A DNA stretch of 64,000 nt from Flavobacteriales bacterium (lineage in GTDB: Bacteria; Bacteroidota; Bacteroidia; Flavobacteriales_D; Crocinitomicaceae). The translations under genes and the position numbers were made by a program. Below the pieces are notes generated by a model that saw nothing but the letters and a program-made list of their open reading frames with translations, made no database searches and was not told the DNA's origin. The DNA lies in contig CANFJL010000008.1 of the NCBI GenBank assembly GCA_947447525.1, forward strand, positions 62,001 to 126,000. Reading direction: 5' to 3'. Shown one piece after another: positions 7,187-14,825 of this stretch (the stretch's first letter is position 1; each line of letters opens with the position of its first letter).

Positions 7187-7204
7187 TTAGTAGCGGGGAC
7201 CGGA
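7187..7204 (-). repeat. 18-base duplicate of the initiator tRNA 3' end
   Basis: This stretch is identical to 7373-7390, which holds the last 14 bases of the initiator tRNA plus four bases beyond its 3' end. The copies lie 186 bases apart in the same orientation. Duplication of a tRNA 3' end is the usual footprint of a site-specific integrant (attL/attR) or of a partly deleted tandem tRNA. No integrase is encoded between or beside them. Confidence 0.65.
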
Positions 7205-7208
7205 ATAC

Positions 7209-7234
7209 CCTGACGCTCACTCCGTTCGGTCAGG
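7209..7234. repeat. Small hairpin repeat (CCTGAC...GTCAGG)
   Basis: CCTGAC at 7209-7214 and GTCAGG at 7229-7234 enclose a GCTCACTCCGTTCG loop that can extend the stem partly. The arms and nearby CTGACGCTC motif are shared with the hairpin at 34-59. It lies between the two tRNA-end copies. Confidence 0.45.
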
Positions 7235-7344
7235 ATGGACCTCAAAGGGTGTTTTACTAAGAAAACCAAATTGCTTTGCAATTCTATTTTTATGGCCTAT
7301 TACTTCATTCAATCCTGCGGCTTGACTCAGTTTAGGACATAAAA

Positions 7345-7371
7345 AAAACCTGAGTCATAGACTCAGGTTTT
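7345..7371 (-). terminator. Rho-independent terminator after the initiator tRNA
   Basis: AAAACCTGAGTC and GACTCAGGTTTT form a 12-base stem with a 3-base loop, followed on the minus strand by a run of eight U. It begins five bases beyond the 3' end of the tRNA gene, so it terminates the tRNA transcript. Confidence 0.8.
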
Positions 7372-7376
7372 CTTAG

Positions 7377-7449
<73 letters not shown>

Positions 7450-7475
7450 ATATGTTGGTGTGTTGGTATCGACCG

Positions 7476-7483
7476 CAAAGATA
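7476..7483 (-). promoter_or_regulatory. Putative -7 element (TATCTTTG) for the initiator tRNA
   Basis: A perfect TAnnTTTG match on the minus strand, 26 bases upstream of the mature tRNA 5' end at 7449. It lies in the short gap between the PorP/SprF stop codon and the tRNA. Confidence 0.5.
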
Positions 7484-7506
7484 CAACATTATGTGGAATT
7501 TAAAAA

Positions 7507-8427
7507 CTAATCAAAAAGTAAATTTGACTTTTTTAAATAATTACCATGGGTATTCAATTTGATTTTAAGTCCAATAGAATGACTGTTCAGGTTGACTTGT
7601 TGCACTGGACTCCAACCATTTTCAAATAAATAGTTAATAACTAAAGACTTATTGATCCGTCCACCTATACCAAATTGGAAAGCTTTGAGGGATGTTGTAC
7701 CAACAAATACATTAAATCGCTCCATATAGCTTAACTTGAATAAAAGAAAATAATTGATCGGCGTATGTGCTATGTATGAAATTCGAAGCGATGGAACCAA
7801 ACTTAGTTGTTTGTTTAAATCTACAATGGTTCTACCATAACAAGCATATTCCGTTCTAAAAGAGGAATTATTTCCAATGGGGCCCCAATTTTTGGTAATT
7901 AAATCTTCTAAATATAAGCCTAGCATGTATTTCTTTCCAACATAACTCAATCCAGCGCTTACTTGTGGAATAAATGCTTGTCCGGTACGCTGCACTATAT
8001 TGTCTTGAAGATTTGTCACCACTTTATCGGCATCATAACCCACTTGGATTCCCCCAAAACCAATGCCTAAACTCAAACGATTTTCGTCATTTGTTTGAAT
8101 ATTTGCCGCTCCAGCAACTTGTAGTTTAGTAAGTGAAAATGCCCCGATATTTTCTCTTTGAATTTGGATTCCCATTCCAAACATAGGAGCATCACTCTTA
8201 AAATCATTGAAAGGAATTGAAAGTGAAGTGTTCATTGTTTTAGGAGCTCCGTCAAACCCAACCCATTGCGTTTTAAGTCCTGTGAATAACTCAACATGCT
8301 GATTCAATCCATTGTGTGCGGGATTAATTCCTCCCCAATTCATTGCAAAACTATTCCAATTGGGTGTCATTTGTCCAAAACTGTTGGACAATAAAATTAG
8401 AAATAAGAAAGAAATTATATTCTTCAT
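7507..8427 (-). CDS. PorP/SprF family type IX secretion outer-membrane protein
   Basis: 306 residues with a signal peptide (1-18, ending SFGQ). The mature start (NWNSFAMNWGGINPAHNGLNQHVELFTGLKTQWVGFDGAPKTMNTSLSIPF) is the PorP/SprF signature: a NPA-type element, then QWVGFDGAP, then a first barrel strand. The remainder is a run of amphipathic beta strands. Family members such as SprF in Flavobacterium johnsoniae are needed for surface exposure of a partner substrate encoded beside them. Here the partner is the type B-sorted protein directly upstream (one base between the genes), so the two are surely co-transcribed. Confidence 0.93.
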   Translation of the reverse strand: MKNIISFLFLILLSNSFGQMTPNWNSFAMNWGGINPAHNGLNQHVELFTGLKTQWVGFDGAPKTMNTSLSIPFNDFKSDAPMFGMGIQIQRENIGAFSLTKLQVAGAANIQTNDENRLSLGIGFGGIQVGYDADKVVTNLQDNIVQRTGQAFIPQVSAGLSYVGKKYMLGLYLEDLITKNWGPIGNNSSFRTEYACYGRTIVDLNKQLSLVPSLRISYIAHTPINYFLLFKLSYMERFNVFVGTTSLKAFQFGIGGRINKSLVINYLFENGWSPVQQVNLNSHSIGLKIKLNTHGNYLKKSNLLFD

Positions 8428-8428
8428 C

Positions 8429-9259
8429 TTATCTAATAATTGAAATAGTTCCTTTTCTTATTCCCTTGTCTTGACCTAAATCTAAGATGTAAAAATACAC
8501 GCCTTCAGGTAGGGGCTTATCATTATAATTTCCAGTCCAAGAGTTGCCAATGGTGTAAGGACTTGATTTATATAATTCATGACCGAAACGATTCAAAATT
8601 ACCATAGCATTTTCAGGATAATTTTCGATCCCAGGAATGACCCAAGTTTCATTCAGGCCATCACTATTGGGTGAGAATGTATTGGGAATTTTAAAAGTGC
8701 CTTTTACAAAAACAGTTACATAATCGAACTTGACACAATTGGATAAAACTCCTTTCAATGTAAAGGTGGTCGTTTCTGTGGGTTGTGCAGTAGTCAATAA
8801 ATTAGTCGAAGAAAGAACTAAAAAAGGGGGTGACCACAAATAAGATTCAGCAGTGCCATTGGCTAGAAAATTAGCGACTTGACCTGAATCAATAAACAAA
8901 TCAGGGCCAGCGTCTAAGATAAAACTATGTACTTGAATTGGAGCGCTTACACTGGTTAATGTAATGATGCTATCTACTGCAAGCGTGCATGCTAAAGTCG
9001 CAGATAATATATCATTTTGATTAAAAAAAGATGAATTAAAAACACAATCCGATTCATTTGCAACCACGGCACCATTGATATACCATTGTACTTGTCCCAC
9101 GAGTGGACAATCTTGAATAATTAAAGAAAAACCCAAATCCTCCCCTTCACAAATCGTATCCGTTTGTGTAGATATTTGAATAAAAGGAGCTTGACTACAA
9201 CAAAGATTGTCTGTTGAAATAAGCGTTAACATTAAAATAACAAAAAGGACTGCTTTCAA
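8429..9259 (-). CDS. Secreted protein with T9SS type B (gliding-motility) C-terminal domain
   Basis: 276 residues from a TTG start at 9259; the reading frame has no ATG before the next upstream stop codon, and the signal peptide (KAVLFVILMLTLIS) follows at once. The C-terminal 85 residues are a CHU_C/type B sorting domain: IPNTFSPNSDGLNETWVIPG, then ILNRFGHELYKS, then NYNDKPLPEGVYFYILDL, ending KGTISIIR. This domain directs outer-membrane passage through the type IX system. The N-terminal part has an Ig-like pattern with a few cysteines (CEGEDLGF, CPLVGQVQWYINGAVV) but no recognised catalytic motif. The PorP/SprF gene follows after one base and is probably its dedicated anchor. Confidence 0.88.
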   Translation of the reverse strand: MKAVLFVILMLTLISTDNLCCSQAPFIQISTQTDTICEGEDLGFSLIIQDCPLVGQVQWYINGAVVANESDCVFNSSFFNQNDILSATLACTLAVDSIITLTSVSAPIQVHSFILDAGPDLFIDSGQVANFLANGTAESYLWSPPFLVLSSTNLLTTAQPTETTTFTLKGVLSNCVKFDYVTVFVKGTFKIPNTFSPNSDGLNETWVIPGIENYPENAMVILNRFGHELYKSSPYTIGNSWTGNYNDKPLPEGVYFYILDLGQDKGIRKGTISIIR

Positions 9260-9408
9260 ATTATGTTTTTGATTATCAATGAATTATAAAAATATTTACT
9301 AAGATTTTACGCATTAAATTGCTCTACTATTTGTGTATCAATTTTTTATTCTGACTTTTGGCACTAAATTAGGTTTTCAATACGAAGATAAAACTAAAAG
9401 ACGGAAAC

Positions 9409-12400
9409 ATGAGAAACATTTACCTAACATTTATTGCGCTATTCTATTTTGCTAATGTATTCGCACAACATGGGGATTATGAGAACACCTCTAAATGGTT
9501 TTTAGGATTGAATGCAGGAGCGACTTGGAATTCAACCGACGTTAAAAATAAAACTGCTTCTGGATGGGGATTAACCCTCGGTAAATCCTATAATTATGAC
9601 TACGGTAAAATTTTAAGTTTTGATCTTCGCGCCCGATACTTGCGTGGATATTGGTATGGACAAGATTATGACACCACCAATTTGGACAACTATACAGGAA
9701 CAAGTTTAAACTATTATGATTCATTAACAGGATATTCTGTCAACAACTTCCAGGCCGATGTACATCGCTTGGCTTTTGAATTGGTCATCCATGCGAATAG
9801 AATTAGAGAAAGAACAGGCTTTGATCCGTATATCTTTGGTGGAGTGGGCTTTACTTGGCATCAAACCTATGGCGACTTATACGATAGTACTTATTACGAT
9901 TATGCTAGTTTGGTACAAGACGGAACCTTAAGTTCTATGTTGACAACTACTTTAGATGGGATTTATGATACGCCATTAGATGGAAGTAGTACCAAGACAA
10001 AAGTAAACTTTATGCCGAGTCTTGGCTTTGGATTAGGATATCAAATTGGGAAAAGAACCACTTTTGGGATTGAACACAAGACTACTTTTACAAGAGGAGA
10101 CTCCTTTGATGGTTTCATTTCACAAACTCCAAGAGCAAGAAATGATTGGTATCATTATACCTCTGCTTATATCCAATTTAGATTTAAGACGCACACCTAC
10201 ACTACAACAGAACCAATAAATAGTTCTTCGAATATTAATAATTATAACACTCCATGCCCGAAGCCGGTAATCACGATTGGTAATAGCACTGTAACGGTTA
10301 ATGCAAGCACTTATAATTTAACGGCCAACATTACAGAAGTAAATTCTGAAAATGAAATTAGCCTAATGAATATGATGGTGAGTAATGGCATAGCAGTTCC
10401 CTTTACTTATAATGCAAGCACCCACCAACTTCAAGCAAGTGTAACATTAGTGCCGGGCAACAATTCTTTTACTATAAAGGTTCAAAACAATTGTGGATCT
10501 GAAATAAAAAATATTACCGTAATTTACAATAATTGTATCCCTCCAAGCATTAGCATCACTAATCCTGCGAACAATAATTTAACTGTTACAAGTCCAAATT
10601 TTGTTTTTTCTTCCTTAATTCATGGCATCAGTAATCAACAAGCAATTACCTTATTTGTGAATAACACGCAGATAACTAATTACACTTTTAATACAAGTAC
10701 AGGACTGCTACAATGTAATTTAATGTTGAATGCTGGAGCAAATATCATCCATGTTGATGTACGCAACAGTTGCGGAAACGCAAGCGAAAACACTACGGTT
10801 ATTTATAACGATTGTATAACTCCTAGTTTTCAGTTGGCATTACCTTCAAGTACAGGTACCACAACAAGTACAAGTACCTACACTGCGAAAATAAATGCTG
10901 TTGGATTCAAAAACAGCAGTGAAATAACCATTAGTCAAAATGGAACTAGAATTAGCAATTTTAGCTTTATCAACAGTACCATTACACTGCCCTTGCAATT
11001 ATCAAGTGGTATGAATACCATTACCATCAATGGAACGAACCTTTGTGGATCAGATGCCATATCTTTTACTATTAATTATCAAAATTGTAATGCACCTGTT
11101 ATCACTTTAGTCAACCCTACTCAGTTAAATACTACCAGTAATTTGCAAGCAATGAGGGTGAAATTAAAAGTAGAAAATTGCACCAAGAACAATATGCATT
11201 TATTGCTTAATAATGTCTCAATTTCGAATTTCACATTTAATGAAACCACTAAAATAGTAGAAGCAAGTTTGGTGTTAAGTCCAGGAAATAACATCTTCTT
11301 AATTAATGCTAGCAATAATTGTGGGCTTGATGCAGCGACCTTAAATATTAATTACAATGATTGTAAAAGTCCCATTGTTACGATTAATGGAGCCAACAAT
11401 ACCACACAAAATATTGCGTCATTTGTTCTGAGTGCATCAATTCAAAATATGAATAGTGCTCAAGGGATTACACTTACATTGAATGGTACGCCAATCAATT
11501 TCAATTTATTGAATGGGCAATTAACCAGTTACACCAATCTACAACCTGGTATGAATGCATTTGTTTTAAGTGCAGTTAATGGTTGTGGAAATCAAAGTCA
11601 AACACTAAATGTAAACTATAATAACTGCACTGCACCCGTTATTACACTAGTGGCTCCATCCATTACAGGAACAACGGTTGGTAATGCCAATTACAATTTT
11701 CAAGCTTTAGTAAGTAATGTGACCAATCAACAAAACATCAGTGTCAAATTGAATAATGTTACTGTTCCATCTAGTTTATTAAATGGGGTATTGGTTGCTT
11801 CTTTAATACTTATTGAGGGAAACAATACAGTGGTAGTTGCAGTTAGTAACGCTTGTGGAAATGATACAGAAACCTTCAATATCCTTTACAGTAAATGTAA
11901 AGCACCAATAGTGCACCTTACGAGTCCTGGTATATTAATGACGAGCACCAACCAGAATAACCTTCAATTTGCAGGATCTGTGGAGAACATTGCAAGTCCA
12001 CAAGAAATGACAATCCGATTGAATGGTCAAATTGTTCCGTTTACCTATCTAAATGGGCAATTTTCCGGAAGTGTCAGTTTAATAAATGGCGCTAACATCA
12101 TACTCGTTACGGCAACCAATAGTTGTGGTACCGATATTGCACAACACAGCATTATTTACAATAATTGCACCGCCCCAAGTATTATCAATCCAACACCTTC
12201 TGCACTTAATACAATCACATTATCACCCCAAATTACAATAAGTGCACAATTACAAAACATTAGTGCCGCACAGCAAATTTCACTCCTACTCAATGGGGTA
12301 AGTCAAAACTTTACTTTTGTGAACAACCAAGTTAATGCAAGCTTAAACTTGAGCACTGGAAACAACATGATCGTATTAAGTTGTACCAATAATTGCGGAA

Positions 12401-14715
12401 CAGATATTAAGAACTGGAATACTACTTATAATCCTTGTATTCCTCCAATAGTAACTATTACTAATCCAAGTAATTCAGGAACAGTAGTAAATACAGCTAG
12501 TTATAATTTTACAGCAACGGCTACCAACATTCAAAATACGCAACAAATCAGTGTAACATTAAATGGTAGTGCCGTCAATAATTTTACTTACAATAATGGA
12601 ACTATTAACGCTAATTTAACTTTAGCGGCTGGATTGAATACCATAATTGTTCAAGCAAATACAGGTTGTGGATTGGTTTCAGAAAATAGTACGGTCAATT
12701 TTAATAATTGCGTAGCCCCTAATATTATTTTAGGGAATATGAATACCACCACAAGCACTGCACCTTACTTAGTACAAGCGAATCTTCAAAACATGAGCAC
12801 TAATCAAGGAATCATTTTTACTCAAAATGGCACTGCCATTTCAAATTACACTTTTTCAGCGGGTCAATTGAGTGCAAATGTTACCCTTTCCCCAGGACAA
12901 AACACTTTTTTCTTAAATGTTTCCAATGCCTGTGGAAATGACCAAGAGAACTTTATAGTCAATTACAACAATTGTGTTGCACCGAGCATTACGATACAAA
13001 ATACGGGAAACACTAATGTTCTTGTGCCTTCCTATACCTTAAATGCAAGTGTTAATAACATGCCATCTGCACAAGGTGTCAGCTTAAGCTTGAATGGAAA
13101 TCAATTGACCAACTTTACATTTAACAACAATCAATTGGCTGCAGCTGTTAATTTACTGGCAGGAATTAACACATTCGTTATCAGCGCACAAAATTCTTGT
13201 GGGACAGATTCAGAAACTATAACAGTAAATTATGATAATTGTAAAACACCTGTTGTAATTATCAATGCAAATAGTGGATTAACAGTTAACTCAGGAACAT
13301 ACAATCTTCAGGCCCAAGTGAGCAATATGAATTCTATTCAGGGAGTACTGTTGACTTTCAATGGGCAAAATATCATTAATTTCACTTACAATAATGGAGT
13401 TGTTTTAGCGCAAGTTAACCTCATTCCTGGAGCAAATAGTTTCGTGTTGAGTGCTCAAAATGACTGCGGTAGAGATTCTCAAATCCTTGATGTGACCTAT
13501 TTAAACTGTGTTGCACCAAATGTTACCATAACAAGTGGTTCGGGTGTGACAGTTTCAAATAATGCCTTTAATTTACAAGCGCAGATAAGTAATATGAGTT
13601 CCACCCAAGGTATTAGCGTTCAACAAAACGGACAAAATATCAGTAACTATACCTTTGTAAATGGACTTTTGATTGCCAATGTCACACTAAGCAATGGATT
13701 AAATACTTTTAACATCAATGCTCAAAACGCTTGTGGAACAGATGCTGCAACAAGTACAATAACTTACCAAGAATGTTTAGCTCCTACGGTACAAATTAAT
13801 GCTGCCATTCCAAATAATTCTAGTACCACCAACGGAACTTTGACGATAAATGCCAGTATTGGAAATTATGATCCACTTACCACCATTTTAGTGACTAAAA
13901 ACGGAAATGTTGTGAATGGATATGCAAATAATAATGGTCAAATTTCAGGTACTTTAAATATAGCAATAGGGACAACCATTATTGTAGTTTCAGCCAGTAA
14001 TGCTTGTGGTTCAGACAGTGAAACGTACACCATTGAAAGATGTAAAATTCCAACCCTGACCTTAGTTACTCCTGGTTCGATTGCAACAACAGTACAATCC
14101 AGTGCTTATTTCATACAAATGAATGCAGAAAATGTTGGGGATATTAGCATGATTAATGCTACTCAAAATGGAGCGCCACTTGGAGGAATGACCTTATCGA
14201 ATACCATCTATGGAGGCATGGTAAGCTTACAGCCTGGAATCAATACGTTTAATGTTCAAGTTGCAACGGGTTGTGGAACAGCACAATTGTCCTTTACGAT
14301 CAACTACACCGTTCAAAACAATGGCAATACAATTTCACCAAATGGACAGGGTCAAAATTTGAATGGTGGAAATTCAGATTCAAATGGATCGGGGAATCAA
14401 AACAACAATGGAGGTAATAGTGATAACAATTCAGATGGCGATGGATTGTTAAAAACGAATAACGGTTCAGAAAAAATACAGACTCCAAGCACACCAATTA
14501 AACCTGCTGCTCCAAAACCAACAGTAGTTACTCCAACTCCAGTGACGCCTGCACCTGTAAAACCAACCGTGGTGACACCAGATCCAGTGAAACCTGCTGC
14601 TCCAAAACCAACGGTTGTGACTCCTGCACCTGCAAAACCGACAGTTATTACACCTGCACCTGTTACTCCTGAAAAACCTCCCGTTAAAAATGAAAAATCC
14701 GGTGGTGGAAAATAA
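9409..14715 (+). CDS. Giant surface protein: outer-membrane barrel, 15 Ig-like repeats, Pro/Lys-rich tail
   Basis: 1768 residues. A signal peptide (1-19, ending NVFA) is followed by about 250 residues of alternating aromatic strands (WFLGLNAGATW, LSFDLRARYLRGYWYG, YIFGGVGFTWHQTYG, PSLGFGLGYQIGKRTTFGIEH), which read as a small outer-membrane beta-barrel. Residues about 283-1637 hold 15 repeats of roughly 90 residues. Each begins C-x-x-P, carries an LNG-x-x-x-N-F-T-Y/F strand and ends N-x-C-G; the two cysteines per unit suggest one disulfide per Ig-like domain. The last 130 residues are Asn/Gly/Ser-rich, then repeats of KPTVVTP type. No T9SS sorting domain is visible. Likely an adhesin or cell-surface stalk; no enzyme motif seen. 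A terminator follows at 14738-14759. Confidence 0.85.
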   Translation: MRNIYLTFIALFYFANVFAQHGDYENTSKWFLGLNAGATWNSTDVKNKTASGWGLTLGKSYNYDYGKILSFDLRARYLRGYWYGQDYDTTNLDNYTGTSLNYYDSLTGYSVNNFQADVHRLAFELVIHANRIRERTGFDPYIFGGVGFTWHQTYGDLYDSTYYDYASLVQDGTLSSMLTTTLDGIYDTPLDGSSTKTKVNFMPSLGFGLGYQIGKRTTFGIEHKTTFTRGDSFDGFISQTPRARNDWYHYTSAYIQFRFKTHTYTTTEPINSSSNINNYNTPCPKPVITIGNSTVTVNASTYNLTANITEVNSENEISLMNMMVSNGIAVPFTYNASTHQLQASVTLVPGNNSFTIKVQNNCGSEIKNITVIYNNCIPPSISITNPANNNLTVTSPNFVFSSLIHGISNQQAITLFVNNTQITNYTFNTSTGLLQCNLMLNAGANIIHVDVRNSCGNASENTTVIYNDCITPSFQLALPSSTGTTTSTSTYTAKINAVGFKNSSEITISQNGTRISNFSFINSTITLPLQLSSGMNTITINGTNLCGSDAISFTINYQNCNAPVITLVNPTQLNTTSNLQAMRVKLKVENCTKNNMHLLLNNVSISNFTFNETTKIVEASLVLSPGNNIFLINASNNCGLDAATLNINYNDCKSPIVTINGANNTTQNIASFVLSASIQNMNSAQGITLTLNGTPINFNLLNGQLTSYTNLQPGMNAFVLSAVNGCGNQSQTLNVNYNNCTAPVITLVAPSITGTTVGNANYNFQALVSNVTNQQNISVKLNNVTVPSSLLNGVLVASLILIEGNNTVVVAVSNACGNDTETFNILYSKCKAPIVHLTSPGILMTSTNQNNLQFAGSVENIASPQEMTIRLNGQIVPFTYLNGQFSGSVSLINGANIILVTATNSCGTDIAQHSIIYNNCTAPSIINPTPSALNTITLSPQITISAQLQNISAAQQISLLLNGVSQNFTFVNNQVNASLNLSTGNNMIVLSCTNNCGTDIKNWNTTYNPCIPPIVTITNPSNSGTVVNTASYNFTATATNIQNTQQISVTLNGSAVNNFTYNNGTINANLTLAAGLNTIIVQANTGCGLVSENSTVNFNNCVAPNIILGNMNTTTSTAPYLVQANLQNMSTNQGIIFTQNGTAISNYTFSAGQLSANVTLSPGQNTFFLNVSNACGNDQENFIVNYNNCVAPSITIQNTGNTNVLVPSYTLNASVNNMPSAQGVSLSLNGNQLTNFTFNNNQLAAAVNLLAGINTFVISAQNSCGTDSETITVNYDNCKTPVVIINANSGLTVNSGTYNLQAQVSNMNSIQGVLLTFNGQNIINFTYNNGVVLAQVNLIPGANSFVLSAQNDCGRDSQILDVTYLNCVAPNVTITSGSGVTVSNNAFNLQAQISNMSSTQGISVQQNGQNISNYTFVNGLLIANVTLSNGLNTFNINAQNACGTDAATSTITYQECLAPTVQINAAIPNNSSTTNGTLTINASIGNYDPLTTILVTKNGNVVNGYANNNGQISGTLNIAIGTTIIVVSASNACGSDSETYTIERCKIPTLTLVTPGSIATTVQSSAYFIQMNAENVGDISMINATQNGAPLGGMTLSNTIYGGMVSLQPGINTFNVQVATGCGTAQLSFTINYTVQNNGNTISPNGQGQNLNGGNSDSNGSGNQNNNGGNSDNNSDGDGLLKTNNGSEKIQTPSTPIKPAAPKPTVVTPTPVTPAPVKPTVVTPDPVKPAAPKPTVVTPAPAKPTVITPAPVTPEKPPVKNEKSGGGK

Positions 14716-14737
14716 AAATAGTAGACTTAAGAAAATT

Positions 14738-14759
14738 AAAGGGGCGCTTGCCCCTTTTT
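14738..14759 (+). terminator. Rho-independent terminator after the giant repeat protein
   Basis: AAAGGGGC and GCCCCTTT form a strong stem around a four-base GCTT loop, followed by a T-run, starting 23 bases after the stop codon at 14715. Confidence 0.85.
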
Positions 14760-14794
14760 CTTTGTTATTACTTTCAAAATTCAATCCATTTTAT

Positions 14795-14802
14795 TAACTT
14801 CG
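14795..14802 (+). promoter_or_regulatory. Putative -7 element (TAACTTCG) of ppiD
   Basis: A near match to TAnnTTTG (one change, T to C), 24 bases before the ATG at 14826. A TTTC lies 19 bases upstream at 14772-14775 as a -33 candidate. It is placed between a terminator and the next gene, where a promoter is needed. Confidence 0.4.
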
Positions 14803-14825
14803 CGAACTTAAAAATATATTGAATA

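Larger units (their letters stand above)
6749..7376. other. 628-base gene-free, repeat-rich stretch
   Basis: No credible coding sequence. It contains in order: an AT-rich part; a 58-base-period purine-rich tandem repeat (6917-7020); a second copy of the dispersed repeat (7073-7141); a terminator-like hairpin (7152-7182); an 18-base copy of the initiator tRNA 3' end (7187-7204); a hairpin of the 34-59 type (7209-7234); and the terminator of the tRNA gene (7345-7371). It looks like an accumulation site for small repeats between a toxin-antitoxin pair and a tRNA. Confidence 0.65.

Noticed and set aside
7187-7204. A second, degenerate tRNA gene
   Set aside because: Only the last 14 bases of a tRNA are present; no anticodon or D arm can be found next to it, so it is called a duplicated tRNA end.
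14467-14784. A 105-codon open frame antisense to the end of the giant repeat protein
   Set aside because: It is the mirror of a simple Pro/Lys/Thr repeat on the other strand, rich in Trp/Arg/Cys/Asn in a repetitive way, with no domain or promoter.
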